Source: Planctomycetota bacterium
Lineage (GTDB): Bacteria > Planctomycetota > UBA1135 > GCA-002686595
Assembly: GCA_020638875.1 (NCBI GenBank)
Contig: JACKHS010000044.1
Location: forward strand, 1-14,174
DNA length: 14,174 nt
Direction: 5' to 3'
Shown: piece by piece, positions 6,915-14,174 of the stretch
How the letters are laid out: every line of letters starts with the position of its first letter
How positions within the stretch are numbered: position 1 is the stretch's first letter
Notes under the pieces: generated by a model
Database searches by the model: none
Told to the model about the DNA's origin: nothing
The model's input: only the letters and a program-made list of their open reading frames with translations
Position numbers and translations under genes: made by a program

Positions 6915-9071
6915 TCAGCCGAGCGACTTGCGGAAGCGCGCCAGGCTCGCCACCAGCAGCACCGCACAGCAGGCGGACAGGCCGACGACGTGCGGCCAGA
7001 GGTCGCGCAGCTCCGCGCCGCGCAGCACGAGCCCGCGCAGGAGCTCGATGAAGTGCGTGACCGGGATCGCGTTCGTCGCGACGCCCACCGGTGCGGGCAT
7101 CGACGCGCGCGGGAACATGAAGCCCGACAGCAGCACCGAGGGCATCAGCACCAGGAACGCGAACTGCACCGCCTCGACCTGCGTGCGCGCCAGCGTCGAG
7201 ACGAACAGGCCGATCGCGAGCGCCGTCACGATGAAGAGCGCCGTCAGCGCGAACAGCGCGGGGAGCGAGCCGGCGATGGGCACGCCGAAGCCGTAGACCA
7301 TCGCCACGAGCACGACCAGCGCCTCGACGCCGCCGAGCGCGGCGTAGGGGAGCAGCTTGCCGAGCAGCAGCCCGGCGCGGCTGACGGGCGTGGCGAAGAG
7401 CTGCTCGAGCGTGCCGCGCTCGCGCTCGCGCACGATCGCGAACGACGTCAGGAACATCAGCACGAGCTGCAGGATGATCCCGACGAGCCCCGGCACGAAG
7501 AAGTGCGCGCTCTCGAGGTCGGGGTTGTAGAGCAAGCGCGGCCGCACGTCGACGGCGAGCACGGCCTCGCCGGCCTCGTCGCGGCTCGGTACGCGCGGGC
7601 TGGCCTCGAGGAAGCTCGTCGCGATCTGCCGCGAGCGCTGTACGCCGAGCTGGTTGGCCGTCGCGAGCGCGGTGTTGGCGACCTGCGAGTCGCTGCCGTC
7701 GATGAGCACCTGCACCGAGGCCTGCTGGCCGCGCGCCAGGCGCTCGCCGTAGTCGGGCGGGATGCGCAAACCGGCGCGCGCGCGCCCGGCGGCCAGCGCG
7801 TGCTCGAAGGCCGCGTCGTCGTGCACGCGCTCCTCGAGCGCGAACGTGCGCGTGTTGACGAACGCCTCGGTCAGCTCGCGCGAAGCCGCGTGACCGTCGA
7901 GGTCGAGGACGACGAGCGGCACGTTCTCGATCTTCGTGTCGATGGCCCAGCCGAACAGCGTGATCTGCAGCAGCGGGATGAGCAGCGCGAACACGAGCGT
8001 CGAGGGCTGGCGGCGGATGTGCACGAACTCCTTGGTCAGCACGGCGAGCAGGCCGCCGCGCGCGCGCTCGACCGGGCCGCGCTCCTCGGGCGCCGACGAC
8101 TCGGCGTGCGTCGAGGTCACCAGCCGCCGCGCCTCACCGCGCTCCGCCGCCCGCGCGAGCGTGACGAACACGTCCTCGAGGTTCGCGGAGACCTCGCGCG
8201 CCTCGACGCCGCCGGTCAGCGCCGCGTCGAGCGCCTCCGCGTCCACGCGCGCGTCCGCGACGACGTGCACCGTCTCGCCGAACAGCGTCGCCTCGCGCAC
8301 GCCGTCGAGCGCGCGCAGCGGCCCCAGCGCGTCGACCGGGCTCGCCACGCGCAGCTCCCAGCGCCGCGTGCCCTCGGGCGTGACGAGCGGGCTGCGCTTG
8401 AGCTCCTCCGGCTTGCCGAGCACGAGCAGGTGCGACAGGTGCAGGTACGCCACCTCGCCGCAGCGCTCGGCCTCGTCCATGTAGTGCGTCGTCACGAGCA
8501 GCGTGACGCCGCGCGCGGAGAGCTCGAACAACAGGTCCCACAGGTCGCGCCGCGCCACCGGGTCGATGCCTGCGGTCGGCTCGTCGAGGATCAGCAGCTC
8601 GGGCTCGTGGATCAGCGCGCAGGCGAGCGCGAGGCGCTGCTTCCAGCCGCCCGACAGCGTGCCCGCGAGCTGCGCGAGCCGGTCGCCGATGCCCGTCAGC
8701 GCGCAGACCTCGCGCACGCGCTCGGCGCGCCGCGCCGCGTCGAGGCCGTACACGCGCCCGTAGAACTCGAGGTTCTCGGCGACCGACAGGTCCTCGTACA
8801 GGCTGAAGCTCTGCGACATGTAGCCGACGCGTCGCTTGACCGCCTCGCTGTCGCGCCACGCGTCGCGGCCGAGCACGCGCGCCTCGCCCGCGCTCGGCTG
8901 CAGGATGCCGAGCAGCATGCGGATGAGCGTCGACTTGCCGCTGCCGTTCGGCCCCAGCAACCCGAAGATCGTGCCGCGCGGCACGCTGAAGCTGACGTCG
9001 TCGACGGCGACGAGGTCGCCGAAGCGGCGCGTCAGCCCGCGCACCTCGATGGCCGGCGCGGCGGCGCTCAC
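6915..9071 (-). CDS. ABC-2 type exporter, ATPase fused to permease (YbhF-YbhS/R-like)
   Basis: A fused exporter of 718 residues in the inner membrane. The GTG start at 9071 overlaps the adaptor stop by 4 nt (GTGA), indicating translational coupling. Residues 1-310 are the ATPase: Walker A GPNGSGKST 40-48, Q-loop GYMSQS 83-88, signature LSGGWKQ 139-145, Walker B LLILDEP 159-165, H-loop His196. Residues about 340-718 are an ABC-2 permease: TM1 about 356-376, a large external domain about 380-520 (LVVLDLDGHAASRELTEAF, LRIPPDYGERLARG), then hydrophobic segments near 525-545, 575-595, 604-625, 633-652 and 693-712, with RERERGTLEQLFATPVSR between TM2 and TM3. These match the YbhF and YbhS/YbhR families, here in one chain that could work as a homodimer. 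With the adaptor it suggests tripartite-like efflux of a small hydrophobic substrate, which is not identifiable. Confidence 0.9.
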   Translation of the reverse strand: MSAAAPAIEVRGLTRRFGDLVAVDDVSFSVPRGTIFGLLGPNGSGKSTLIRMLLGILQPSAGEARVLGRDAWRDSEAVKRRVGYMSQSFSLYEDLSVAENLEFYGRVYGLDAARRAERVREVCALTGIGDRLAQLAGTLSGGWKQRLALACALIHEPELLILDEPTAGIDPVARRDLWDLLFELSARGVTLLVTTHYMDEAERCGEVAYLHLSHLLVLGKPEELKRSPLVTPEGTRRWELRVASPVDALGPLRALDGVREATLFGETVHVVADARVDAEALDAALTGGVEAREVSANLEDVFVTLARAAERGEARRLVTSTHAESSAPEERGPVERARGGLLAVLTKEFVHIRRQPSTLVFALLIPLLQITLFGWAIDTKIENVPLVVLDLDGHAASRELTEAFVNTRTFALEERVHDDAAFEHALAAGRARAGLRIPPDYGERLARGQQASVQVLIDGSDSQVANTALATANQLGVQRSRQIATSFLEASPRVPSRDEAGEAVLAVDVRPRLLYNPDLESAHFFVPGLVGIILQLVLMFLTSFAIVRERERGTLEQLFATPVSRAGLLLGKLLPYAALGGVEALVVLVAMVYGFGVPIAGSLPALFALTALFIVTALAIGLFVSTLARTQVEAVQFAFLVLMPSVLLSGFMFPRASMPAPVGVATNAIPVTHFIELLRGLVLRGAELRDLWPHVVGLSACCAVLLVASLARFRKSLG

Positions 9072-9436
9072 GGCGCGTCCTCGAGCACGACGTCGGCCGA
9101 CATGCCCGGGTGCAGCACGTCGAGGCCGTCCTCGAGGTAGACCTTGATGCGGAAGACCTGATCGACGCGCTCCTCGGGCGTCTGCACGTTGCGCGGCGTG
9201 AACTCGGCCTGGTCGGCGAGGAAGCCGATGCGCCCGCGGAAGCGCCGCGCGGGCCACGCATCGACGCGCACGTCCACGGCCGCGCCGACCTCCAGGCGCA
9301 GCGCGCCCTGCGGCACGTACGCGCGCACCCACAGGCGCGCGGGGTCGAGCAGCGTGAGCACCGGCGCGTCGGGCGCGACCAGGTCGCCGGGCCGCAGGCG
9401 CACGGCCTGCACGACGCCCGCGACGGGCGCGCTCAC
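9068..9436 (-). CDS. HlyD/YbhG-type membrane fusion protein, C-terminal fragment after frameshift
   Basis: The second half of a periplasmic adaptor gene split by a frameshift. The first in-frame start after the break is GTG 9436, giving 122 residues, but meaningful sequence in this frame begins further upstream, near 9530. It holds the second lipoyl half-motif and beta-barrel: SAPVAGVVQAVRLRPGDLV, then LWVRAYVPQGALRLEVG, GRIGFLADQAEFTPRNVQT, and LHPGMSADVVLED. The IGF...AEFTP..V.T string is characteristic of YbhG-like adaptors that serve YbhFSR exporters. The stop TGA (9070-9068) overlaps the exporter GTG. It is probably not translated as a functional protein alone unless the break is a sequencing error; see the N-terminal fragment. 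Confidence 0.75.
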   Translation of the reverse strand: MSAPVAGVVQAVRLRPGDLVAPDAPVLTLLDPARLWVRAYVPQGALRLEVGAAVDVRVDAWPARRFRGRIGFLADQAEFTPRNVQTPEERVDQVFRIKVYLEDGLDVLHPGMSADVVLEDAP

Positions 9437-10191
9437 CGAGAGCTCGGCGCGGCGACGCTCGAGCGCGTCGAGGCGCGCCTGCGCGGCCGCGGCCGAGGCG
9501 CGCGCGGCGGCGACGTCCCGCTGCGGTAGCCCTGCGCGAGCTCGTCGTGCGCGGCCTGCGCCTCGGCCAGCGCGGCGCGCGCCTGCGCGAGGTCCTCGGC
9601 GCGCGTGCCCTCCTCGAGCAGCCCGAGCGCGGCGCGGCGCGCGTCGACCTTCGCCTCGGCCCCGCGCAGGTCGGCGCCGGCGCGGTCGAGCGCGTTCTTG
9701 CTCGTCACCGCGTCGGCCTCGAGCCGCGCCGCGCGCGCGTGCTCGGAGCGCGCGAGCTCGAGCTCGGCCTCGGCCAGCCGCAGGTCGGCGCGCCCGGCCT
9801 CGAGCTCCTGCGCGCGCGGACCGTTCTCGAGGCGCTCGAGCGCCGCCGCGAGCTGCGCGACGCGCGCCTCCGCGCCCGCCACCTCGGTCGCGCGATAGCC
9901 GGCCTCGAGCCGCGCGAGCTCCGCCTGCTGCACGGCCAGCTCGGCGCGCGCGCCGGCCTCCTGCTCGGCGAGGTCGTACGGCTCGAGTTCGACGAGCACC
10001 TCGCCCGGCGCGACGCGCTGGCCCTCCTCGACGGCCACGCGCGCGACGCGGCCGCCGACGCGCGACCCGACGCGCACCTCGTCGACCTCGAGGAAGCCCG
10101 ACACGACGAGCGGTCCCGTGCGTCGCTGGCTGCGGAAGAGGAGCGCCGCCATCACGGCGACGAGGACGAGGACGGGCAGGACGCGGCGCAT
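9433..10191 (-). CDS. HlyD/YbhG-type membrane fusion protein, N-terminal fragment (frameshifted)
   Basis: The adaptor (periplasmic membrane fusion protein) that would pair with the ABC exporter. ATG 10191 is followed by a membrane anchor, VLPVLVLVAVMAALLF (residues 4-19). Next come the first lipoyl half-motif (GGRVARVAVEEGQRVAPGEVLVELEPYD, about 46-73) and a long Ala/Glu/Arg-rich coiled coil (about 74-220). After AHDELAQG (residue 221) the frame turns into low-complexity SPPRAPRPRPRRR and stops at 9433. The other frame carries the expected continuation (PQRDVAAARASAAAAQARL, then the barrel). One extra base near 9520-9540, for example in the CCC run at 9530-9532, would restore a single protein of about 374 residues. 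So this is either an assembly/sequencing indel or a broken gene. No strong ribosome site precedes the ATG. Confidence 0.78.
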   Translation of the reverse strand: MRRVLPVLVLVAVMAALLFRSQRRTGPLVVSGFLEVDEVRVGSRVGGRVARVAVEEGQRVAPGEVLVELEPYDLAEQEAGARAELAVQQAELARLEAGYRATEVAGAEARVAQLAAALERLENGPRAQELEAGRADLRLAEAELELARSEHARAARLEADAVTSKNALDRAGADLRGAEAKVDARRAALGLLEEGTRAEDLAQARAALAEAQAAHDELAQGYRSGTSPPRAPRPRPRRRASTRSSVAAPSSR

Positions 10192-10294
10192 GTCGAGCGG
10201 GGGCGGAGGCGGTGGGGGCGAGGATAGTGCGCGCGCGCCGCGTCGGCGTCGCCCGCCTCGCGGAAGCCGCGCCGCTCGCTCCGCGACGAAACGG

Positions 10295-10328
10295 CGCGGG
10301 GGCCCCGCCGCCCGGCGAGACCCCCGCG
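10295..10328 (-). terminator. Hairpin terminator of the metalloprotease gene
   Basis: A perfect 8-bp outer stem, cgcggggg (10295-10302) with cccccgcg (10321-10328), encloses a nested cgcc/ggcg stem (10306-10309, 10314-10317). It begins 21 nt after the stop at 10349. On the minus strand it is followed by CCGTTTCGT, a short T3 run. This is the most terminator-like element in the window and separates the metalloprotease from the efflux genes. Confidence 0.55.
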
Positions 10329-10348
10329 TCCTTCGCGAAGTGTCGCGA

Positions 10349-11779
10349 CTACGGCAGCCAGGTCACCTCGTAGCCGTTCGACAGGTTGAAGCCCGACAGG
10401 CAGGGGCTGAACGCGGGGTCGCGGTACCAGAGCTGGTAGCGCTTCGTCTGTCCCGCCGAGACGCCGCCGGCCGCGGCGACGTTTACCGTCGTGTTGGACG
10501 TCCCGCTCGCGCTGGCCATGCGGATCTGCAGGCGCACCGTGTTGAGGCCGGTGCAGCGCAGGCCGTCGCCGAAGACCGCGCCGTTGCCGCCCGAGATCTG
10601 GTTGTCGCCCTGGAAGTACAGGCCCGACTGACCGGACACGAGGTCACTGCCGTGCAGCACGAGGTCGCCGGCGCCGATCGAGGCCGTGCCGCTCGCGGTG
10701 AGCTGCGCGCCCGCGCCCGTGCTGTTCTGGCAGCCGTGGCCCGCGGCGCCCTGGTTGTTGCACGGGCAGCCCGTGCCGCTGCCGTCGCCCGCGCAGAACG
10801 CCGTACCCGGACCGCTCGGCCCCGTGCCGCCGACCGTGTAGAGGTTCGGGCGGTAGTTGTAGATCGTGCAGCGCATGCGGTTGATCTGCTCGGGCGTGAA
10901 CTCCCACATGCACGTGTCGTCCGAGTAGTCCATGTAGTTGTGGACCGGGTCGGCGCTGCCGCAGCTCGACTTCGTGCCGGGGCAGCCGAACGTCGGGCTC
11001 GACTCGGAGGCCGTGTCGGCGATGCGGTCACCGCTCGTGTAGCCGCTGCCGCAGCCGCCCTCGAAGGTGTGGTACAGCCCGAGGTAGTGGCCCACCTCGT
11101 GCGTCGTCGTGCGGCCCTGGTCGTACGGCGGGCCGTAGGCCGAGTTGCGGCCGAAGGACGCCCAGTAGATGACGACGCGGTCGGAGGTCGTGCCGACGAT
11201 GCCGCCCTGCGGCAGGTCCGGCACGTAGCCGAGGTAGCCGCCGGCGCTGTTCGTGTAGATGTTCAGGTAGCGGTTCGTGTCCCACGCGAGCGTGTTCCAG
11301 TACGACCCGCCGTCGTTGTACCAGGTCGTGTTGTTCGAGTAGGTGATGCCGGTCGTCGCGTTGCCGCTCGGGTCGACGGTGGCGAGCTCGAACTGGATCT
11401 TGCCGTTGGTGCCGGGCTGGCCCGGCGTACCCGGCAGCGCCTGGAAGTCCTCGTTGAGGATGTCGATCTGGCTCTGCACCAGCGCCGGGCTCACGTACCC
11501 CGTGCCGCCCGAGGTCTGCAGCACGTGAACGACCACCGGGATCACCAGCGTCTCCCCGGGGTCGTAGTCGCCCTTGATCGTCGTCGACGAGTAGCCGCAG
11601 TCGGAGGGGGCCATCGCCGCCGTCGCGAAGCGGTACGGGTCGAAGGGCGGCGTGCCGCACCGCCAGTCCTGCAGCACGCTCTGCGCTTGGATCTGGACGG
11701 CGGGGGGCGATTGGGCCAGAGCGGGGCCGGCCAAGCACGCAGCGAGGCCCAGCCCGGCGAGGGTCTGGAACTTGGGCAT
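10349..11779 (-). CDS. Secreted pappalysin-like (M43) zinc metalloprotease with C-terminal six-Cys domain
   Basis: A secreted metallopeptidase of 476 residues. The signal peptide is MPKFQTLAGLGLAACLAGPALA. ATG 11779 is preceded by GGAG 7 nt upstream. The catalytic domain, about 70-315, carries the metzincin motif HEVGHYLGLYH (zinc ligands His227, His231, His237; base Glu228) and a Met-turn in NYMDYSDD (Met283). CMWEFTPEQINRMRC (290-304) follows, the usual M43 pattern. Upstream strands IPVVVHVLQT (80-89) and LNEDFQ (108-113) also fit M43. RCGT at 40-43 in the presumed propeptide may be a cysteine-switch latency element; this is inferred. Residues about 328-476 are the shared C-terminal domain, with Cys 329, 338, 340, 350, 409 and 460, FGDGLRC, WYRDP and FNLSNGY. 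A hairpin follows the stop. It probably degrades proteins outside the cell or at its surface; the substrate is unknown. Confidence 0.92.
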   Translation of the reverse strand: MPKFQTLAGLGLAACLAGPALAQSPPAVQIQAQSVLQDWRCGTPPFDPYRFATAAMAPSDCGYSSTTIKGDYDPGETLVIPVVVHVLQTSGGTGYVSPALVQSQIDILNEDFQALPGTPGQPGTNGKIQFELATVDPSGNATTGITYSNNTTWYNDGGSYWNTLAWDTNRYLNIYTNSAGGYLGYVPDLPQGGIVGTTSDRVVIYWASFGRNSAYGPPYDQGRTTTHEVGHYLGLYHTFEGGCGSGYTSGDRIADTASESSPTFGCPGTKSSCGSADPVHNYMDYSDDTCMWEFTPEQINRMRCTIYNYRPNLYTVGGTGPSGPGTAFCAGDGSGTGCPCNNQGAAGHGCQNSTGAGAQLTASGTASIGAGDLVLHGSDLVSGQSGLYFQGDNQISGGNGAVFGDGLRCTGLNTVRLQIRMASASGTSNTTVNVAAAGGVSAGQTKRYQLWYRDPAFSPCLSGFNLSNGYEVTWLP

Positions 11780-11790
11780 GGAGAGTCTCC
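11780..11790 (-). promoter_or_regulatory. Ribosome binding site of the metalloprotease gene
   Basis: The minus-strand sequence GGAGACTCTCC lies directly before ATG 11779, placing GGAG 7 nt from the start. It shares GGAGACTC with the leader of the 1200-residue protein gene. Confidence 0.5.
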
Positions 11791-11950
11791 GGGGATCGTG
11801 GAGTCTGGGGCGAGGCCGGTGCGCCTCGAGCCGACAGGAAAGACTGCCCCCTGAGACGCACGCGGGCGGAGCCGGGTGCTCGGAAGTCAGCGGATTTCGA
11901 GGTCCGCAAGGGCTCGGGCGCGCGCCGCGGGTGGCCTGGAGGGGAGGGCA

Positions 11951-12026
11951 CCCTCCCGCCGGGGCCGGGCCCTCCCGCCGGGGCCGGGCCCTCCCGCCGG
12001 GGCCGGGCTCTCCCGCCGGGGCCGGG
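11951..12026. repeat. Four-copy 19-bp GC-rich tandem repeat, G-quadruplex-prone
   Basis: The unit ccctcccgccggggccggg occurs at 11951-11969, 11970-11988 and 11989-12007 exactly. It occurs again at 12008-12026 with one C-to-T change. The array starts 8 nt after the stop at 12035 (minus strand) and lies in the 255-bp gap before the metalloprotease gene. The period of 19 is not a multiple of 3, so it is not a coding repeat. GGGG and GGG runs on the plus strand and GGGAGGG on the minus strand could form G-quadruplexes. GGGAGGG at 11942-11948 is complementary to the CCCTCCC of the first unit, adding a hairpin. It may act in 3'-end formation; it is not CRISPR, as there are no spacers. Confidence 0.92.
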
Positions 12027-12034
12027 CCCGCGGC

Positions 12035-14174
12035 TCACTCGAGGTCCAGGCGGACCTCGCGCGTCGAGAGCTCCTCGCCCGGCGCGACGTCGACGCGCCG
12101 CGCGGCCCGGCGCCCGTCGCTGGCCTCGGCGGTGACCTCGTAGGCCCCCGGCACGAGCAGCAGCGCGCGCTCGAGCGGGCTGACCAGGAAGCCCGGGTCG
12201 CGCACCGCCTCGCGCTCCTGCGCGACCGCGCCGTCGCTCGCGCGCGTCGCGCGCAGGACGATGCGCTCGGGCGAGGCCGCGCCGCTCCAGCTCACGACGC
12301 AGGTCACGACCGCGCCCGCGCGCACCGCCACGCGCGCGTCGACGTCGGTGCCGGCGACGACCGTCACCTCGAACGTGTCGGCCACGACGTGCGGGCCGTA
12401 CAGCCGCCCGCTCCAGCGGCCGGGCGCGAGGTTCCCCAGGCGCAGCGTGTCGCGGCCGGCGGCGAAGGCGAAGCTCGCCTGCGGCAGCTCGTCCGCGTGG
12501 CTCAGCCACACGACGCCCTCGAGCGCGGCGCCCGCGGCGTCGCGATCGAGCGCGAGGACCACGTCGCCGCCGGGCTCGGTCACCAGCGTGCCGAGGTCGA
12601 CGTGCTCGCCCGGCCCGAGCTCGAACCACTCGCCGGCGCCCAGCGCGAGCTCGCCGTTCCACAGCACCGCGCGGTAGCGGCCGGGCTCCACGTCCTCGAA
12701 GCGGAACACGCCCTCCTCGTCGGGCTGCGAGAGCTGCCAGCCGCGCGCGCCGTTCAGCGTCACGCCGAGCTCGGCGCGCGCGGCGGCGCGACCGCCCGCG
12801 TCGTCGACGCGCACCACCACCGACCCCGGGCGCGCCTCGCGCGGCGGCACGTAGTCGACCTGCAGCACGACCTCCTCGCCGTTCGGCCGCACGCCGTGGC
12901 GCGTCGGGCGCTGCGTGCCCGGCGGCGCGTCCCAGAGCTGCGCGGAGAGCGTGTAGGTCCGGTCGTCGAGGTTGTAGAACGCGAAGCGCCCCTCGGCGTC
13001 GGTGGTCATCGAGCGCCGCGCGCCGCTCGACTCGTCGACCGCGCTCACGAAGATGTCCTGCAGCGGCGACGCGTCGGCGTAGAGCGCGCGCCCCGTGAGC
13101 GCGAGCCCGGGGCCGATCACCGGGTCCCACGCGAGCTCCTCGCCCGGCGTGGCCGCGACGTGGTGCTGATCGAGCTTCAGGCTCACGCCGTAGTAGCTGC
13201 GCGGCTGCGGCTCCTGCGCGTAGAGGTGCACTTCGCCCGGCGCGAGCGGTCCGAGCCGATAGCGCCCGTCCGCGGCGCTGCGCGTCAGCGCGTACCCGAA
13301 CACGCCGGAGTGGTCGTACTGGCCGCCGCCGAGGAAGTCGGGCTCCTGCGCGTGGTCGAAGCCGCGCAGCTCGATGCCCGCGAGCGGCGCGCCGGCGTCG
13401 TCGCGCACGGTGCCGCGCGCGTAGACCGGCCGCGCGAGCCGCACGACGTGCTCGAGCGTGCGCAGCTCCTCGAGCGCGAGCTCCTCGTGCACCACGGCGT
13501 AACCCTGCGCGTGCACCTCGAGCGGCAGGGGCTCTGCGCGCAGCCCCTCGAAGCGGAAGCGCCCGTCGGCGTCCGTGCGCGCGACGCGCGGCGACCAGCG
13601 CTCGACGCGCGTGCCGTTCTGGCGCATGTCGAGGTAGGGCACGTGGCGATCCACGGCGATCCGCGCGCCGGCGACGGGCGCGCCGTCGGGGTCGAGCACG
13701 AGACCGCTCAGCGTCGCGCCGCCGCGCGTAAGCACGAGCCGCACCGGCTTCACGCCGTCCTGCGTGTCGACGAGCTCGAGGTCCTGCAGCGGCGAGGGCG
13801 CGAAGCCCGCGGCGAGCGCACCCACCGAGGTCTCCGCGGGCACGTCGCGCAGGCGGAACGCGCCCGTCGCGTCGGCGCGCGCGACCACCGCGCCGGCGAG
13901 CCAGCTCGGCAACGACGCGCACAGCCAGACGTCCGCGCCGGGCACCGCGTCGCCCGCCGCGTCGACGACGCGGCCCACGACGTCGACACCGCGCGGCAGC
14001 GAGAGCTCGACGACGGCGTGCTCGCCCGCGCTCAGCGCGAGCTCGCGCTCCGCGTCGCGGTCGCAGCGCACGACGTAGTCGCCCGGCTCGAGCGCGGCGA
14101 AGCGCACCTCGCCGTCCGCGGCCGCGATCTCGCGCGCGAGCGCCTCGTAGCGCCCGCCCCGCGCGACCATCAGG
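12035..14174 (-). CDS. Multi-module carboxypeptidase-regulatory-like (beta-sandwich) protein, 5' truncated
   Basis: The frame is open to the right edge, so the N-terminus is missing; at least 711 residues are present, counted from an internal Met at 14170. The visible part is about eight consecutive beta-sandwich units of about 80-100 residues. They resemble the carboxypeptidase regulatory-like (CarboxypepD_reg) fold, with a repeated pattern: 'G.V.D..G.PV.GA.V', then 'TDA.GRF.F..L' and 'PG.Y.V'. Examples are VVGRVVDAAGDAVPGADVWL (64-83), LSGLVLDPDGAPVAGARI (154-171), RTDADGRFRFEGL (198-210), TTDAEGRFAFYNLD (389-402), EEGVFRFEDVEPGRYRAVLW (485-504) and LLLVPGAYEVTAEA (670-683). No enzyme motif or membrane segment is visible. 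Such arrays are common in large planctomycete surface or envelope proteins; a sensor or enzyme domain could lie upstream. It lacks the six-Cys C-terminal domain and ends VRLDLE just before the 19-bp array. Confidence 0.82.
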   Translation of the reverse strand, partial: LMVARGGRYEALAREIAAADGEVRFAALEPGDYVVRCDRDAERELALSAGEHAVVELSLPRGVDVVGRVVDAAGDAVPGADVWLCASLPSWLAGAVVARADATGAFRLRDVPAETSVGALAAGFAPSPLQDLELVDTQDGVKPVRLVLTRGGATLSGLVLDPDGAPVAGARIAVDRHVPYLDMRQNGTRVERWSPRVARTDADGRFRFEGLRAEPLPLEVHAQGYAVVHEELALEELRTLEHVVRLARPVYARGTVRDDAGAPLAGIELRGFDHAQEPDFLGGGQYDHSGVFGYALTRSAADGRYRLGPLAPGEVHLYAQEPQPRSYYGVSLKLDQHHVAATPGEELAWDPVIGPGLALTGRALYADASPLQDIFVSAVDESSGARRSMTTDAEGRFAFYNLDDRTYTLSAQLWDAPPGTQRPTRHGVRPNGEEVVLQVDYVPPREARPGSVVVRVDDAGGRAAARAELGVTLNGARGWQLSQPDEEGVFRFEDVEPGRYRAVLWNGELALGAGEWFELGPGEHVDLGTLVTEPGGDVVLALDRDAAGAALEGVVWLSHADELPQASFAFAAGRDTLRLGNLAPGRWSGRLYGPHVVADTFEVTVVAGTDVDARVAVRAGAVVTCVVSWSGAASPERIVLRATRASDGAVAQEREAVRDPGFLVSPLERALLLVPGAYEVTAEASDGRRAARRVDVAPGEELSTREVRLDLE

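Noticed and set aside
6846..9140. 764-codon open frame on the plus strand opposite the ABC exporter
   Set aside because: It is a low-complexity Arg/Glu/His-rich translation. The opposite strand has all ABC motifs in order.
9072..9332. N-terminal extension of the ABC exporter up to 9332
   Set aside because: It overlaps the adaptor barrel-coding region out of frame and is Arg/Gly-rich. GTG 9071 with a 4-nt overlap fits coupling and the usual start of the ATPase domain.
6915..10191. The ABC exporter as the secretion machine for the six-Cys-domain proteins
   Set aside because: The metalloprotease and both cohesin-like proteins have Sec-type N-terminal signal peptides (the sulfatase N-terminus is outside the window). 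The exporter resembles YbhFSR-type small-molecule efflux, not protein secretion systems. Adjacency alone is weak evidence.
11951..12026. CRISPR array
   Set aside because: The 19-bp units abut directly with no spacers, and no cas genes are present.
11028..13922. 964-codon minus-strand open frame spanning two genes and the 19-bp array
   Set aside because: It is Arg-rich in another frame and crosses the metalloprotease start and the tandem repeats. The overlapping frames have clear domain structure.

Overview
The window is high-GC bacterial DNA with dense coding. It most resembles Planctomycetota, probably a deep-branching or environmental lineage. The signs are an S1 sulfatase with an extra C-terminal module, several large secreted modular proteins (cohesin-like, HYR, dockerin-like and carboxypeptidase-regulatory-like domains), and a six-cysteine C-terminal domain that recurs on otherwise unrelated secreted proteins. 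The phylum call rests on remembered family distributions, not on a search.

Layout: a plus-strand sulfatase, cut off by the left edge, ends at 913 and converges on a run of minus-strand genes that fills the rest of the window. Read in the direction of transcription (right to left) these are: a multi-module beta-sandwich protein cut off by the right edge (12035-14174); a four-copy 19-bp tandem repeat (11951-12026); a secreted M43 zinc metalloprotease (10349-11779); a YbhG/HlyD-type adaptor broken by one frameshift (9068-10191); an ABC exporter with ATPase and permease fused (6915-9071), overlapping the adaptor stop by 4 nt; a 1200-residue secreted repeat/cohesin/HYR/dockerin protein (3065-6667); and two tandem paralogous cohesin-like secreted proteins (1936-2958 and 935-1927). 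No gene-free stretch exceeds about 255 bp. Strong GC hairpins lie after the metalloprotease and after the 1200-residue protein.

Functionally there are two themes. One is an envelope efflux cassette: adaptor plus fused ABC-2 transporter, with the adaptor apparently broken in this sequence. The other is an extracellular set. Four proteins (sulfatase, metalloprotease and the two cohesin-like paralogs) end in the same domain of about 150 residues, with six conserved cysteines and an FGDGLRC...FNLSN signature. This looks like a shared surface-targeting or anchoring module. The two cohesin-like proteins lie directly downstream of a protein with dockerin-like calcium loops, so a small cell-surface assembly is possible but unproven.

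The most interesting candidates are the shared C-terminal domain, the cohesin-like/dockerin-like neighbourhood, the split adaptor gene and the G-rich 19-bp repeat. The very long ORFs antisense to the real genes are composition artefacts.
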